A stretch of 33,628 bases of DNA from Ligilactobacillus equi DSM 15833 = JCM 10991. Lineage in GTDB: Bacteria; Bacillota; Bacilli; Lactobacillales; Lactobacillaceae. Under the pieces are notes generated by a model that was not told the DNA's origin, made no database searches, and saw nothing but the letters and a program-made list of their open reading frames with translations. The translations under genes were made by a program, and so were the position numbers. Position 1 is the first letter of the stretch. Every line of letters begins with the position of its first letter. The stretch is from the NCBI RefSeq assembly GCF_000615765.1, contig NZ_BAMI01000018.1, forward strand, positions 1 through 33,628, in the 5' to 3' direction. This document shows, one piece after another, positions 25,270-33,541 of the stretch.

Positions 25270-26673
25270 ATGGTTGTAGGAGATTTTGCGATTGATTTAG
25301 ATACAGTTGTGATTGGTGCGGGCCCTGGTGGTTATGTGGCTGCTATTCGTGCTGCTGAAATGGGACAAAAGGTAACGGTAATCGAACGTGAATACCTAGG
25401 TGGTGTTTGTTTGAATGTTGGTTGTATCCCATCTAAGGCTCTGATTGAAGCTGCTCACCGCTATCAACACGCCATGAGCTCACAAAAGATGGGGCTTAAC
25501 GTGACGGCAGCTAAGTTAGACTTTGAAAAAACTCAAGATTGGAAACAATCTGTTGTTGATCGGATGACTGGTGGGGTTGGTTTCTTATTCAAGAAGCACC
25601 ACATTGATGTTATCTGGGGGGACGCTTTCTTGAAAGATGATAACTCATTACGTGTGATTAGTAATGACAAAGCGCAAACTTACACATTCAACAATTTAAT
25701 TATTGCGACAGGATCTCACCCTATTGAAATTCCTAACTTCAAGTTTGGCAAGCGCGTCTTAGACTCAACCGGCGCTTTAGCTTTGAAGGAAATTCCTAAG
25801 GAATTAGTTGTCGTTGGTGGGGGTTACATTGGTTCTGAATTAGCGTCTGCTTACGCTAACTTTGGTGCTCACGTGTCCATCCTTGAAGGTTCTAACTCAA
25901 TTTTAGCTAACTATGAAAAAGACTTAGTTAAAGTGGTCGAACAACACTTCAACGAACAAAATGTGGATATTTACACAAATGCTATGGCCAAGAATGCCGA
26001 AGAAACCGAAGATGGCGTTAAGGTTACCTTCGAAGTTAACGGAGAAGAAAAAACCTTAGATGCTGACTACGTAATTGTTTCTGTTGGTCGGCGTCCAAAT
26101 ACCAAAAATATGGGCTTAGAACAAGCTGGTGTGAAGGTTAACGAACGTGGCTTGATTGAAGTTGACAATCAAAGTCGTTCAAGCGTCCCTAACATTTACG
26201 CTATCGGTGATGTGGTTCCTGGCTTTGCCCTGGCCCACAAAGCATCTTATGAAGGTAAGGTTGCAGCCGAAGCTATCGCCGGGAAGTCAACAATTGTTGA
26301 TTACCGGGCAATGCCAGCGGTATGTTACACTGATACTTCAATTGCCACAACTGGTTTAACTGTTGCCGAAGCCAAGGAACAAGGCTTAAATGTTGGAAAA
26401 GCTCAATTCCCATTTGCTGCCAACGGCCGGGCCGTATCCATGGACGCTACTAGTGGTTTTGTACGTTTGGTTTACATCAAGGATACAGATGTGATTGTGG
26501 GTGCTCAAATCGTTGGTCCTCACTCTTCTGACTTGATTAGTGAATTAACCTTAGCAATTGAATCCGGTAGCACGGTGAAGGATGTGGCCTTAACCATCCA
26601 CCCACACCCATCAATTGCAGAAGCTGTTGGTGATGTGGCTGATGTAGCGGAAGGTTTCCCAACAAATATTTAA
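25270..26673 (+). CDS. pdhD: Dihydrolipoamide dehydrogenase (PDH E3)
   Basis: 467 aa FAD/NAD disulfide oxidoreductase that reoxidises dihydrolipoamide and makes NADH. FAD motif VVIGAGPGGYVAAIRAAE, redox disulfide GGVCLNVGCIPSK (Cys47, Cys52), NAD motif VVVGGGYIGSELASAYA, IYAIGDVVPG, and the C-terminal catalytic HPHPSIAEA (His-Glu). ATG 25270 gives MVVGDFAIDLDTVVIG, the usual start in lactobacilli. It lies 10 bases after pdhC. Confidence 0.97.
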   Translation: MVVGDFAIDLDTVVIGAGPGGYVAAIRAAEMGQKVTVIEREYLGGVCLNVGCIPSKALIEAAHRYQHAMSSQKMGLNVTAAKLDFEKTQDWKQSVVDRMTGGVGFLFKKHHIDVIWGDAFLKDDNSLRVISNDKAQTYTFNNLIIATGSHPIEIPNFKFGKRVLDSTGALALKEIPKELVVVGGGYIGSELASAYANFGAHVSILEGSNSILANYEKDLVKVVEQHFNEQNVDIYTNAMAKNAEETEDGVKVTFEVNGEEKTLDADYVIVSVGRRPNTKNMGLEQAGVKVNERGLIEVDNQSRSSVPNIYAIGDVVPGFALAHKASYEGKVAAEAIAGKSTIVDYRAMPAVCYTDTSIATTGLTVAEAKEQGLNVGKAQFPFAANGRAVSMDATSGFVRLVYIKDTDVIVGAQIVGPHSSDLISELTLAIESGSTVKDVALTIHPHPSIAEAVGDVADVAEGFPTNI

Positions 26674-26693
26674 AAAATAAAGGAAGTGCTCTT

Positions 26694-27725
26694 ATGTCCG
26701 AGAAAATGCAATATGTAATTATGAAGTCTAATGATATTCGGGAGAATTTGGCGACCGAACAATACTTGATGAATAGCGATAAAATAAAACCACCTTTTAT
26801 GCTATTTTATATTGAAGACTCGTGTATTATTGTCGGACGTAACCAAAATACTTTAGAAGAAATCAACCAAGAGTATTGCCAAGCCCATAATGTGACCGTG
26901 ACACGGCGTTTATCTGGTGGTGGTGCGATGTACCAAGATATGGGAAATCTTTGTTTTTCCTTTGTGGTTCCCGCTGCGACTCAAAAATTTGGTGACTTCA
27001 AAACTTTAGTGCAACCCGTCGTGGATGCACTCCACAAGTTAGGGGTTACTAGGGCTGAAGTTAATGGGCGCAATGATATTGTGGTCGATGGTAAGAAGTT
27101 CTCAGGTAATGCCATGTACACGCGCAACGGTAAGACCTTTAGTCACGGGACGCTCATGTTTAATGTAAATACCGACACAGTAGCTAACGCCTTGAGAGTT
27201 CCCGCTGATAAGATTGAATCGAAAGGGATTAAGTCTGTGCGGAGTCGGGTAACCAATTTGAAGCCTTACATGAAGGCGGAATACCAAGATTTAGATACCG
27301 CAGGTTTTCGCGATGAAATTATTAAATCAATTTGGCAAGTAGATTCGTTAGATGAAATCAAGGAATATGAATACCACTTAACGGATGAAGACCGCGCAGG
27401 AATTCGAGCTATCGAAGATAAACTTTACAAAAATTGGGATTGGGTGTACGGTAAATCACCTGAATTTACCATCCAAAAGCGCAAGCATTTCACGGGTGGG
27501 ACAATCGATGGTCGTTTTTTAGTTAAGAAAGGTAAGATTGATAATGTCAAGTTTTATGGGGATTTCTTCGGAACGGGTGATGTTTCTGAGTTAGAAGACC
27601 AGCTTAAAGGGGTACTTTACACTCCAGAAGCCATTACTGAAGTTCTGGAGAAGGCAGATTTAGATAAGTATTTTGCAGGTTTAAATCCAAAAGATGTGAT
27701 TGACCTTTTGGCGAACCAGCACTAA
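26694..27725 (+). CDS. lplA: Lipoate-protein ligase
   Basis: 343 aa. It activates free lipoate with ATP and attaches it to the PdhC lipoyl lysines. Motifs: RRLSGGGAMYQDMGNLCFSF (lipoyl-AMP binding), GRNDIVVDGKKFSGNAMY with the catalytic Lys134/135 region, and SHGTLMFNVN; the C-terminal accessory domain (about 245-343) includes GDFFGTGDVSELEDQL. RBS AAAGGAAG. It is 20 bases after pdhD and closes the operon, which is a sensible place since no lipoate synthase is seen. Confidence 0.95.
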   Translation: MSEKMQYVIMKSNDIRENLATEQYLMNSDKIKPPFMLFYIEDSCIIVGRNQNTLEEINQEYCQAHNVTVTRRLSGGGAMYQDMGNLCFSFVVPAATQKFGDFKTLVQPVVDALHKLGVTRAEVNGRNDIVVDGKKFSGNAMYTRNGKTFSHGTLMFNVNTDTVANALRVPADKIESKGIKSVRSRVTNLKPYMKAEYQDLDTAGFRDEIIKSIWQVDSLDEIKEYEYHLTDEDRAGIRAIEDKLYKNWDWVYGKSPEFTIQKRKHFTGGTIDGRFLVKKGKIDNVKFYGDFFGTGDVSELEDQLKGVLYTPEAITEVLEKADLDKYFAGLNPKDVIDLLANQH

Positions 27726-27734
27726 ACTTTAGAC

Positions 27735-27766
27735 AAAAGGACCGGGGTAATGCCTGGTCCTTTTTT
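27735..27766 (+). terminator. Terminator after the pdh-lplA operon
   Basis: AAAAGGACC / GGTCCTTTT stem (extended by GGG/CCT) followed by six T's. Confidence 0.88.
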
Positions 27767-27784
27767 AATGAAAGAAGGTAAGAC

Positions 27785-28870
27785 ATGATTGAATGGCAAA
27801 ATGGCTGGTTACAACAATGTGATGATTTTTCGAGCTTCCCCACGAAGTTAGAACAGTTATCTCAAGTCGTGAAATTCACTAATCCTTTAGCGGGCAATAA
27901 GCTTCGCTTGGTTTTGAGTAACCTTTATGGGACCACAGATTTAGTTTTTGATTGTATTCTGGTCTCGAAACAAGCGGATTTCCAAGTAAGTAAGCGTCAA
28001 ACTTTACGTTATCAGGAACAAATCCGTATTCCTCAAGGCCAAAAGGTATATTTGGATCCTTGTCAGTTAACTTTAACACCTGGAGAAACTTTTTATGTTT
28101 GGATGCAAGCTAATCAAATGCAAAGTTATGCCGATTATGTAGTGACCTATGCACCTAAATTAATTAATGGTACTTATGCACGTCGGGCGGCTTACTTGCC
28201 TAAGTTACGGTCAGACTATCAAAAACGCAAGGCTTGGTTTTGTTTGGAACAGTTCTTAGTGTGGACTAAAGAAGAGGCGCAAGTGGTGGAAATTACCGGC
28301 GACTCTTTGGCTGAAATGGGAATGGTAGCCGAACCTTTATTTGAAAAATTATTGGCTGCACCTCAAGCTTATTCTTTTGCCAACACTGCAATTTCAGGAA
28401 GTCGGCTGTTAAAGGGCGCACCAGAAAATCCGCCGCTTTTCCGGACTTATGGTCAAAGTCTTCTCCAAAGAGAAGCCGGTAAGAATTTTCAAGCAGATAT
28501 CACCTTGATTTCAATTGGTGAAAATGATTTACTATTACCGGCGCTAGCGGGGGAAGATATCCCGAGTTTAGCACAATTACAAGCGGGTTTCAGGCAATTA
28601 CAGGGGCCTAATGTCTGGTTCACCACTTTACCCAAGGTTGAAAAGCAAGCGGGAATAACAGCGATACAGATGACAAAAATTGAAAAATTACGCCAGGAAC
28701 TAAATACTTGGTTACTAACCCAGCCTAATGTGATTGATGGAGCTGCATTACTCCTAGACCCTAAGACCCAGGCACCTAAGGTAGAGTATAGCTTTGGTGA
28801 TGGCCTGCATATCAATCTTTTAGGTGGTCAGGTTCTGGCTCAGGCCTGGTACCAAGCATTTACTCACTAA
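27785..28870 (+). CDS. SGNH/GDSL-family hydrolase
   Basis: 361 aa, no signal peptide. An N-terminal beta-rich domain (about 1-155) precedes a SGNH esterase domain: block I VVEITGDSLAEMGM (nucleophile Ser174), Gly in NTAISGSRLLK, block III SIGENDLL (Asn247), and block V FGDGLHINLLG (Asp339, His342). The two-domain layout resembles cytosolic carbohydrate esterase or deacetylase-type SGNH enzymes; the substrate is unknown. RBS GAAGG before ATG 27785. It follows the pdh terminator closely, so it probably has a separate promoter that I did not identify. Confidence 0.85.
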   Translation: MIEWQNGWLQQCDDFSSFPTKLEQLSQVVKFTNPLAGNKLRLVLSNLYGTTDLVFDCILVSKQADFQVSKRQTLRYQEQIRIPQGQKVYLDPCQLTLTPGETFYVWMQANQMQSYADYVVTYAPKLINGTYARRAAYLPKLRSDYQKRKAWFCLEQFLVWTKEEAQVVEITGDSLAEMGMVAEPLFEKLLAAPQAYSFANTAISGSRLLKGAPENPPLFRTYGQSLLQREAGKNFQADITLISIGENDLLLPALAGEDIPSLAQLQAGFRQLQGPNVWFTTLPKVEKQAGITAIQMTKIEKLRQELNTWLLTQPNVIDGAALLLDPKTQAPKVEYSFGDGLHINLLGGQVLAQAWYQAFTH

Positions 28871-28873
28871 CCT

Positions 28874-28906
28874 AAAAAAGCCCTCAAATTTATTGAGGAC
28901 TTTTTT
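28874..28906. terminator. Bidirectional terminator between the SGNH and aldo/keto reductase genes
   Basis: Stem AAAAAAGCCCTCAA / TTGAGGACTTTTTT (one mismatch), with A/T tails on both sides. Confidence 0.88.
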
Positions 28907-28908
28907 CT

Positions 28909-29835
28909 TTATGGCAAGAATTTACCTGCAGCTAAGTAAAGTTGGTACCACTCGTGATGAGTCAAGTTGACTTTTTGAGCTGGGACCACCTCTGCTAGAT
29001 GTTCGGGATTCATGGTACCAACAATGGCTTGCATGTGGGCGGGGTGACGTAAAATCCAGGCAATAGCAATGGCTGCCTTGGAGACGCCATATTTATTACC
29101 TAATTCTTCGAGAGTAGCATTAAGTTCAGGGAACTTAGGGCTATCAATGAAGCTACCTTCGAATTTACCGTATTGTAATGGTGACCAGGCTTGGATGGTG
29201 ATGTCATTTAAGCGACTATAGTTGAGTAGGCCACCATCACGGTTGATTGACATCTCAGTCGTTTTGTCGTTAATATAGAGGTCTTGGTCAATTAATTGTG
29301 ATTGATCTAAAGATAATTGTAATTGATTGAATACCAAAGGCTGTTTGACAAACTTCTTTAATAATTCGAATTGCATAGGTGGCACATTGCTGACCCCAAA
29401 GTGACGTACCTTGCCGCTTTGGTGCAGTTCGTCAAAGGCAGCTGCGACTTCTTCTGGATCGAAGATTAAGTCTGGTCGATGCAATAGGAGGACGTCAAGG
29501 TAGTCGGTGTGCATCCGTGCTAAAGATTCATCAACGTTCGTCAAGATATTTTCTTTCGTCCAGTCGAATTCATCGCGTGGAAATTCTAGCCCTACCTTTG
29601 TTTGCACAATAATTTTGTCGCGACTAATACCAGTTTGTTTCCATCCATCTCCGAAGCGTTTTTCGGCTTCACCTTGGGTGTAACAAGTAGCGTTGTCAAA
29701 GTAATTAATTCCGTGGTCAACGGCGTTTTGAATGACCTGGGCCGCGCGGTCAACAGATAACTCTGGCATCCGCATACATCCTTGAATAATAGTAGAAACA
29801 TTTTGCGGACCTTTTTTAACATTTAATGTTTTCAT
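28909..29835 (-). CDS. Aldo/keto reductase
   Basis: 308 aa, NADPH-dependent (beta/alpha)8 barrel. Catalytic tetrad seen: Asp47 and Tyr52 (YFDNATCYTQG), Lys80 (IIVQTKVGL) and His119 (VLLLHRPD). SGKVRHFGVSN and the late AIAIAWILRHPAHMQAIVGTMNPEHLAE (cofactor binding) match the YdhF-type subfamily. ATG 29835 has AGGAGG 8 bases upstream. It has a strong promoter of its own and a TACT-N7-AGTA palindrome just upstream, suggesting induction by reactive electrophiles (inference). Natural substrate unknown. Confidence 0.93.
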   Translation of the reverse strand: MKTLNVKKGPQNVSTIIQGCMRMPELSVDRAAQVIQNAVDHGINYFDNATCYTQGEAEKRFGDGWKQTGISRDKIIVQTKVGLEFPRDEFDWTKENILTNVDESLARMHTDYLDVLLLHRPDLIFDPEEVAAAFDELHQSGKVRHFGVSNVPPMQFELLKKFVKQPLVFNQLQLSLDQSQLIDQDLYINDKTTEMSINRDGGLLNYSRLNDITIQAWSPLQYGKFEGSFIDSPKFPELNATLEELGNKYGVSKAAIAIAWILRHPAHMQAIVGTMNPEHLAEVVPAQKVNLTHHEWYQLYLAAGKFLP

Positions 29836-29867
29836 TTCACAAACCTCCTGTAAGCGATAACATCCAA

Positions 29868-29896
29868 ATTGTAATGCGGCTGAAATTATCTGTCAA
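29868..29896 (-). promoter_or_regulatory. Strong promoter of the aldo/keto reductase gene
   Basis: On the minus strand, consensus TTGACA (29891-29896), 17-base spacer, TACAAT (29868-29873). Confidence 0.88.
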
Positions 29897-29907
29897 GCCT
29901 CTTTTCT

Positions 29908-29922
29908 TACTTTTACCAAGTA
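29908..29922. promoter_or_regulatory. TACT-N7-AGTA palindrome upstream of the aldo/keto reductase
   Basis: TACTTTTACCAAGTA (within the longer TTACTT-N5-AAGTAA repeat) lies 11 bases upstream of the -35. The pattern equals the operator consensus of the Bacillus HxlR/DUF24 regulators YodB and CatR, which control oxidoreductases induced by quinones or diamide. Confidence 0.5.
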
Positions 29923-29956
29923 AAAACCGTCCATCTTAAGACAAGCGGCGTTAAGT

Positions 29957-31315
29957 TTACGCTGGTTTGCGTAAGTATTGTAAGAAAATCCCTAACATCA
30001 GGACTACTGCTAAAACAATCACCCACATAGATAACCGGGTTCCGACAGTAAAGGAGGCTGGAATCCCCGCTAACACGACTACGACGGTATTAGCTACCGC
30101 TCCGGAAGTTTGGCGTAAAGTATTATTTAAAGCAGTAGCATGACTGATTTCACGCAATTGGAGAGCTTTAAAGGCTTCGGACATCGCAGGTGAGAAGACC
30201 ATGGCATTGCCAATCATACGGAAGGAATAAAAGATGGTTAAGACCCAAATCGAAGTATCCTTACTGATGGTTACTAAAGGAATGGAGGCAATTAACATTA
30301 GAATTGCCCCAGAAATGATTAAGTATTTAGGACCATGTTTATCGTAAAGTGGGCCCACGATGGCGGCAGCTAAGGCATTACACAGGGCCCCGGGAAGTAA
30401 GATTAGCCCGGAAACCATACTGGAAACTCCCCAGACATTTTGAGTGTAAATCGGAATCATGGCTTCTGTTCCCAGTAAAGCGACGAAAGCTAACATCCCG
30501 ACAAAGGTCATTAATCTAAAGGAACGTACTTTAAAGATGGTTACTTTTAACATTGGTTGTTCGAGTTTCAATTGTCGGCGGACAAAAAGATACAAGATAA
30601 CCAAACCGCCAATTAACATGGTAGTGGCGACAGCTAAATTATTTTGGAAGACAGTCAGTGAACCGAGTGCCAAAGAAGAACCTAAGAGGGAGATGAAAAC
30701 TGAGAGATAGTCAATTTTAATGTCTTGTGGTTCTTTAAAGTTAGGGAAGAAAATGTACCCTAAAATCAAAATAGCTAACATTAATGGTAAGACAAGGTAA
30801 AAGAGGTAACGCCAGCCTAAGGTAGTCATAATAAAACCAGAGAGTGTGGGGCCAATCGCAGGACCAAAGGCTACGACCAAACCGGAAAGGCCTAGGATAG
30901 TTCCACGTTTTTGCGGAGGATAGATGGAGACCATGGTGGTCATTTGAAAGGACATTAAAAGTCCCCCCGCCAAAGCTTGAACAAGTCGAGCTAGCAGTAA
31001 GGTTAAGAAATTTTGCGCCAGACAGCCTAATAAGGTTCCCAATACAAAAGTAGTAATAATGCCTAAAAAAACAGTGCGATTACGGAATTTTTCGTATAAA
31101 TTAGATGAAAGTGGTGTGATGACCCCAATTAAGAGGGTGTAGCCGGCAGTGAGCCATTGGGCAGCATTCAAGCTGACGTGCATGGCTTTTTGAATGACCG
31201 GCAAAGCCGTTAACATCATTGTTTGACTAGCGAGCGAAATAAAGCAGGCTAAAAGTAATAAAACAGTTACAATTAAGCGAGTCTTAGGTTTGATATTTTT
31301 ATAGATTGCAGACAA
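29957..31315 (-). CDS. MFS drug exporter, DHA2 family (second copy)
   Basis: 452 aa, TTG start 31315 with AAGGAGGAT upstream. A polytopic membrane protein with DHA2 features: MMLTALPVIQKAMHVSLNAAQWL, YTLLIGVITPLSSNLYEKF, LVQALAGGLLMSFQM and motif C LVVAFGPAIGPTLSGFIM, then WRYLFYLVLP. It is homologous to the protein at 19527-20966 but clearly diverged, so it is an old paralogue. Divergent from the ACT/UPF0210 operon. Drug or metabolite export is the family function; the substrate is unknown. Confidence 0.92.
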   Translation of the reverse strand: MSAIYKNIKPKTRLIVTVLLLLACFISLASQTMMLTALPVIQKAMHVSLNAAQWLTAGYTLLIGVITPLSSNLYEKFRNRTVFLGIITTFVLGTLLGCLAQNFLTLLLARLVQALAGGLLMSFQMTTMVSIYPPQKRGTILGLSGLVVAFGPAIGPTLSGFIMTTLGWRYLFYLVLPLMLAILILGYIFFPNFKEPQDIKIDYLSVFISLLGSSLALGSLTVFQNNLAVATTMLIGGLVILYLFVRRQLKLEQPMLKVTIFKVRSFRLMTFVGMLAFVALLGTEAMIPIYTQNVWGVSSMVSGLILLPGALCNALAAAIVGPLYDKHGPKYLIISGAILMLIASIPLVTISKDTSIWVLTIFYSFRMIGNAMVFSPAMSEAFKALQLREISHATALNNTLRQTSGAVANTVVVVLAGIPASFTVGTRLSMWVIVLAVVLMLGIFLQYLRKPA

Positions 31316-31358
31316 AAAATAAATCCTCCTTATTTCAAAATAAATGCAATATCTAGTT

Positions 31359-31374
31359 TAACACGGATATGTTA
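31359..31374. promoter_or_regulatory. Inverted repeat TAACA-N6-TGTTA near the MFS promoter
   Basis: Lies at the probable -10 region of the minus-strand MFS gene (TAAACT at 31355-31360 on the minus strand). The position fits a repressor operator; no regulator gene is nearby. Confidence 0.35.
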
Positions 31375-31387
31375 GCAGTGGTAAAAT

Positions 31388-31402
31388 AATTTTCAGAAAA
31401 AA
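31388..31402 (+). promoter_or_regulatory. CodY-box-like motif between the MFS and ACT genes
   Basis: AATTTTCAGAAAAAA matches 13 of 15 positions of the CodY box AATTTTCWGAAAATT, about 25 bases upstream of the -35 of the ACT/UPF0210 promoter. Confidence 0.4.
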
Positions 31403-31426
31403 TCACGAACAAAAAATTGAATAATT

Positions 31427-31455
31427 TTGCTTAAATGCGGAAAATCAAGTATAAT
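31427..31455 (+). promoter_or_regulatory. Promoter of the ACT/UPF0210 operon
   Basis: TTGCTT (31427-31432), 17-base spacer, TATAAT (31450-31455). Confidence 0.82.
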
Positions 31456-31487
31456 TTGAATGAAAACATGAAAATGAAGGTGAAAAT

Positions 31488-31757
31488 ATGAAAGCAATCT
31501 TAACAACCGTCGGTAAAGACCAAGTCGGAATTATTGCCGGAGTCAGTCAATATTTAGCGCAAAACCACATTAATATTTTAGATGTTTCCCAGACGATTAT
31601 GGATGATTTTTTCACTATGATGATGATGATCGAGGTCCAAGCCGATGCACCTGAATTTACTCAAATTAGTGCGGATCTCAAGGAAGTAGGCCAAAAGCTA
31701 GGTGTGGAAATCAACGTGCGTAACGCCGAACTCTATCAAGCTATGCACAAACTTTAA
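31488..31757 (+). CDS. ACT-domain protein, UPF0237 family
   Basis: 89 aa made of one ACT domain: [44 protein letters not shown], with the ligand-binding turn GKDQVGI between strand 1 and helix 1. Stand-alone ACT domains usually bind an amino acid or similar small ligand and often dimerise. RBS GAAGGTG. It is 19 bases before the UPF0210 gene; this pair is conserved across Firmicutes and beyond, including streptococci (SP_0238/SP_0239 in pneumococcus, from memory). No enzymatic role is established. Confidence 0.93.
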   Translation: MKAILTTVGKDQVGIIAGVSQYLAQNHINILDVSQTIMDDFFTMMMMIEVQADAPEFTQISADLKEVGQKLGVEINVRNAELYQAMHKL

Positions 31758-31776
31758 AATTAGAAAGGAAGATTCC

Positions 31777-33120
31777 ATGGATATCGAAAATATTCTTGAA
31801 ACTAGTCGGATGATTTCCGATCAAAATTTGGACATTCGGACTATTACAATGGGGATTTCCCTTTTAGATTGTATTGATTCTGACAGTGATAAAGCTTGTC
31901 AAAAAATCTACGATAAAATTACTACCCAAGCCAAGAATTTAGTGCGGGTAGGGGAAGAAATTGAAGCGGAATACAACATTCCGATTGTTAACAAGCGGAT
32001 TTCTGTCACTCCAATTTCCATCATTGCGGCGGCTTCCCATGATAAAAATTACCTGAAATATGCCCAAACACTTGACCGAGCAGCTAAAGCTGTGGGGGTG
32101 AACTTTATTGGTGGTTTTTCAGCTTTAGTGCAAAAAGGTTACCAAACGGGAGACGAAACTTTGATTGCTTCTTTACCGCAAGTTTTAGCCGAAACTGACT
32201 TAGTTTGTGCGTCTGTCAATGTTGGATCTACTCGTAGTGGAATTAACATGGATGCCGTTAATCAAATGGGTCACGTGATTAAAGAAGCTGCTGAATTGGA
32301 TGTGATGACCAATGCTAAGATGGTGGTCTTTTGTAATGCTGTGGAGGATAATCCTTTCATGGCTGGAGCTTTTCATGGGGTTGGTGAACGCGATGTCGTC
32401 ATTAATGTTGGGGTTTCTGGACCGGGAGTAGTAAAGTCAGCTCTAGAAAAGGTAAAAGGCGAATCTTTTGATGTGGTAGCTAATACTATTAAGGAAACAG
32501 CCTTCAAGGTGACACGAATGGGACAATTAGTCGGAACGGTTGCTTCTGAACGTTTAGGCGTACCTTTTGGGATTGTTGATTTATCCTTAGCGCCAACACC
32601 AGCTGTTGGTGACTCCGTAGCTCAAGTTCTTGAAGAAATTGGGCTTGAACAAGTTGGAACTCATGGGACGACAGCAGCCTTGGCTATGTTAAATGATGCC
32701 GTCAAAAAAGGTGGGATTATGGCCTGCAACCGAGTCGGAGGCTTGTCTGGTGCCTTCATTCCCGTTTCAGAAGATGCCGGCATGATTGACGCTGTGAATG
32801 CTGGTTCCTTAAATCTGGAAAAACTTGAAGCTATGACTGCAGTATGTTCTGTTGGTTTGGATATGATCGCTGTTCCAGGTGATGTACCAGCGGAAACTAT
32901 TTCAGCTATGATTGCGGATGAAGCCGCGATTGGGATGATTAATAATAAGACCACTGCGGTGCGGGTGATTCCAGTGCCAGGTGCTAAAGTCGGTGATGCG
33001 GTAGAATTTGGGGGGTTATTAGGTCACGCACCGGTGATGTCATACAACCACAAATCGTCGGCAGCAATGATTAACCGTGGTGGTGCCATCCCAGCACCAA
33101 TTCACTCCTTTAAAAATTAA
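31777..33120 (+). CDS. UPF0210 / PFL-family protein (DUF711)
   Basis: 447 aa, probably cytosolic. It begins [32 protein letters not shown], continues [13 protein letters not shown] and [18 protein letters not shown], then [51 protein letters not shown] and [22 protein letters not shown], ending [15 protein letters not shown]. The Gly-rich loops and conserved polar patches suggest an enzyme with a ligand pocket; the family has structural links to pyruvate formate-lyase-like folds, but its reaction is unknown. ATG 31777 follows AAAGGA; a longer frame overlapping the ACT gene is not the start. Confidence 0.93.
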   Translation: MDIENILETSRMISDQNLDIRTITMGISLLDCIDSDSDKACQKIYDKITTQAKNLVRVGEEIEAEYNIPIVNKRISVTPISIIAAASHDKNYLKYAQTLDRAAKAVGVNFIGGFSALVQKGYQTGDETLIASLPQVLAETDLVCASVNVGSTRSGINMDAVNQMGHVIKEAAELDVMTNAKMVVFCNAVEDNPFMAGAFHGVGERDVVINVGVSGPGVVKSALEKVKGESFDVVANTIKETAFKVTRMGQLVGTVASERLGVPFGIVDLSLAPTPAVGDSVAQVLEEIGLEQVGTHGTTAALAMLNDAVKKGGIMACNRVGGLSGAFIPVSEDAGMIDAVNAGSLNLEKLEAMTAVCSVGLDMIAVPGDVPAETISAMIADEAAIGMINNKTTAVRVIPVPGAKVGDAVEFGGLLGHAPVMSYNHKSSAAMINRGGAIPAPIHSFKN

Positions 33121-33129
33121 GGAAATGAA

Positions 33130-33219
33130 TTGATCTTGAATGAAAAAGTGATGCTACCAAGAAAGATTCGATGGCATGTATCACATGATAAGTATTGGGG
33201 ATTATTAGAAGCTGATTAG
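33130..33219 (+). CDS. Candidate 29-aa small protein or gene remnant
   Basis: TTG 33130 has AAGGA 6-7 bases upstream and reads (M)ILNEKVMLPRKIRWHVSHDK, then YWGLLEAD and TAG. It is rich in Arg, Lys, His and Trp, which is unusual for random AT-rich DNA. It lies 9 bases after the UPF0210 stop, so it could be the third gene of that operon or a fragment of a lost gene. Not recognised. Confidence 0.35.
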   Translation: MILNEKVMLPRKIRWHVSHDKYWGLLEAD

Positions 33220-33329
33220 GCAAATAAATGTGGTGGACTTAGATTTAGAGTTGGCCATGCGCAATGCTGGTAAAAACCGCAATTCCGTAGCATGATATGT
33301 TACAATGAATCTACCCACAAAATCATTGC

Positions 33330-33360
33330 ACTCCTCGTCCGTTTGGGCGGGGAGTTTTTT
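33330..33360 (+). terminator. Terminator downstream of the ACT/UPF0210 operon
   Basis: ACTCCTCGTCC-GTTT-GGGCGGGGAGT stem (two G-U pairs) with a T-run. It lies about 210 bases after the UPF0210 stop. It may instead end a very short RNA from the extended -10 at 33298-33306. Confidence 0.82.
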
Positions 33361-33502
33361 GTGCAAAGAGGTAATTTTATTTATCTTGATTTTAGAGGAC
33401 GCATATAATGAAAATGTCGGATATGAATTGAGCAATTTTATTAGAAAGTGCCCAAAGGTGTTGGGAAAACAGAGATTTGCCACTCAAAGCCAATAACATA
33501 AA

Positions 33503-33531
33503 AGAAAAAAATCCCGCAAGTAATTGCGAGA
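33503..33531 (-). terminator. Terminator of the last minus-strand gene
   Basis: On the minus strand, TCTCGCAA-TTAC-TTGCGGGA (one G-U pair) is followed by seven T's, ten bases after the stop codon at 33542. Confidence 0.85.
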
Positions 33532-33541
33532 TAATTGCTAC

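Larger units (their letters stand above)
33121..33541. other. 421-base stretch with a small ORF, terminators and no recognised gene
   Basis: It holds the 29-codon ORF at 33130-33219, an extended -10 element TGTTACAAT (33298-33306), a terminator (33330-33360), and the terminator of the last minus-strand gene (33503-33531). Between 33361 and 33502 I see only AT-rich sequence with a TATAATG motif (around 33405). A longer frame at 33305-33496 runs through the terminator and is not credible. Confidence 0.6.

Noticed and set aside
33305-33496. 63-codon plus-strand ORF
   Set aside because: It spans a clear terminator, lacks a ribosome site and has no recognisable motif.
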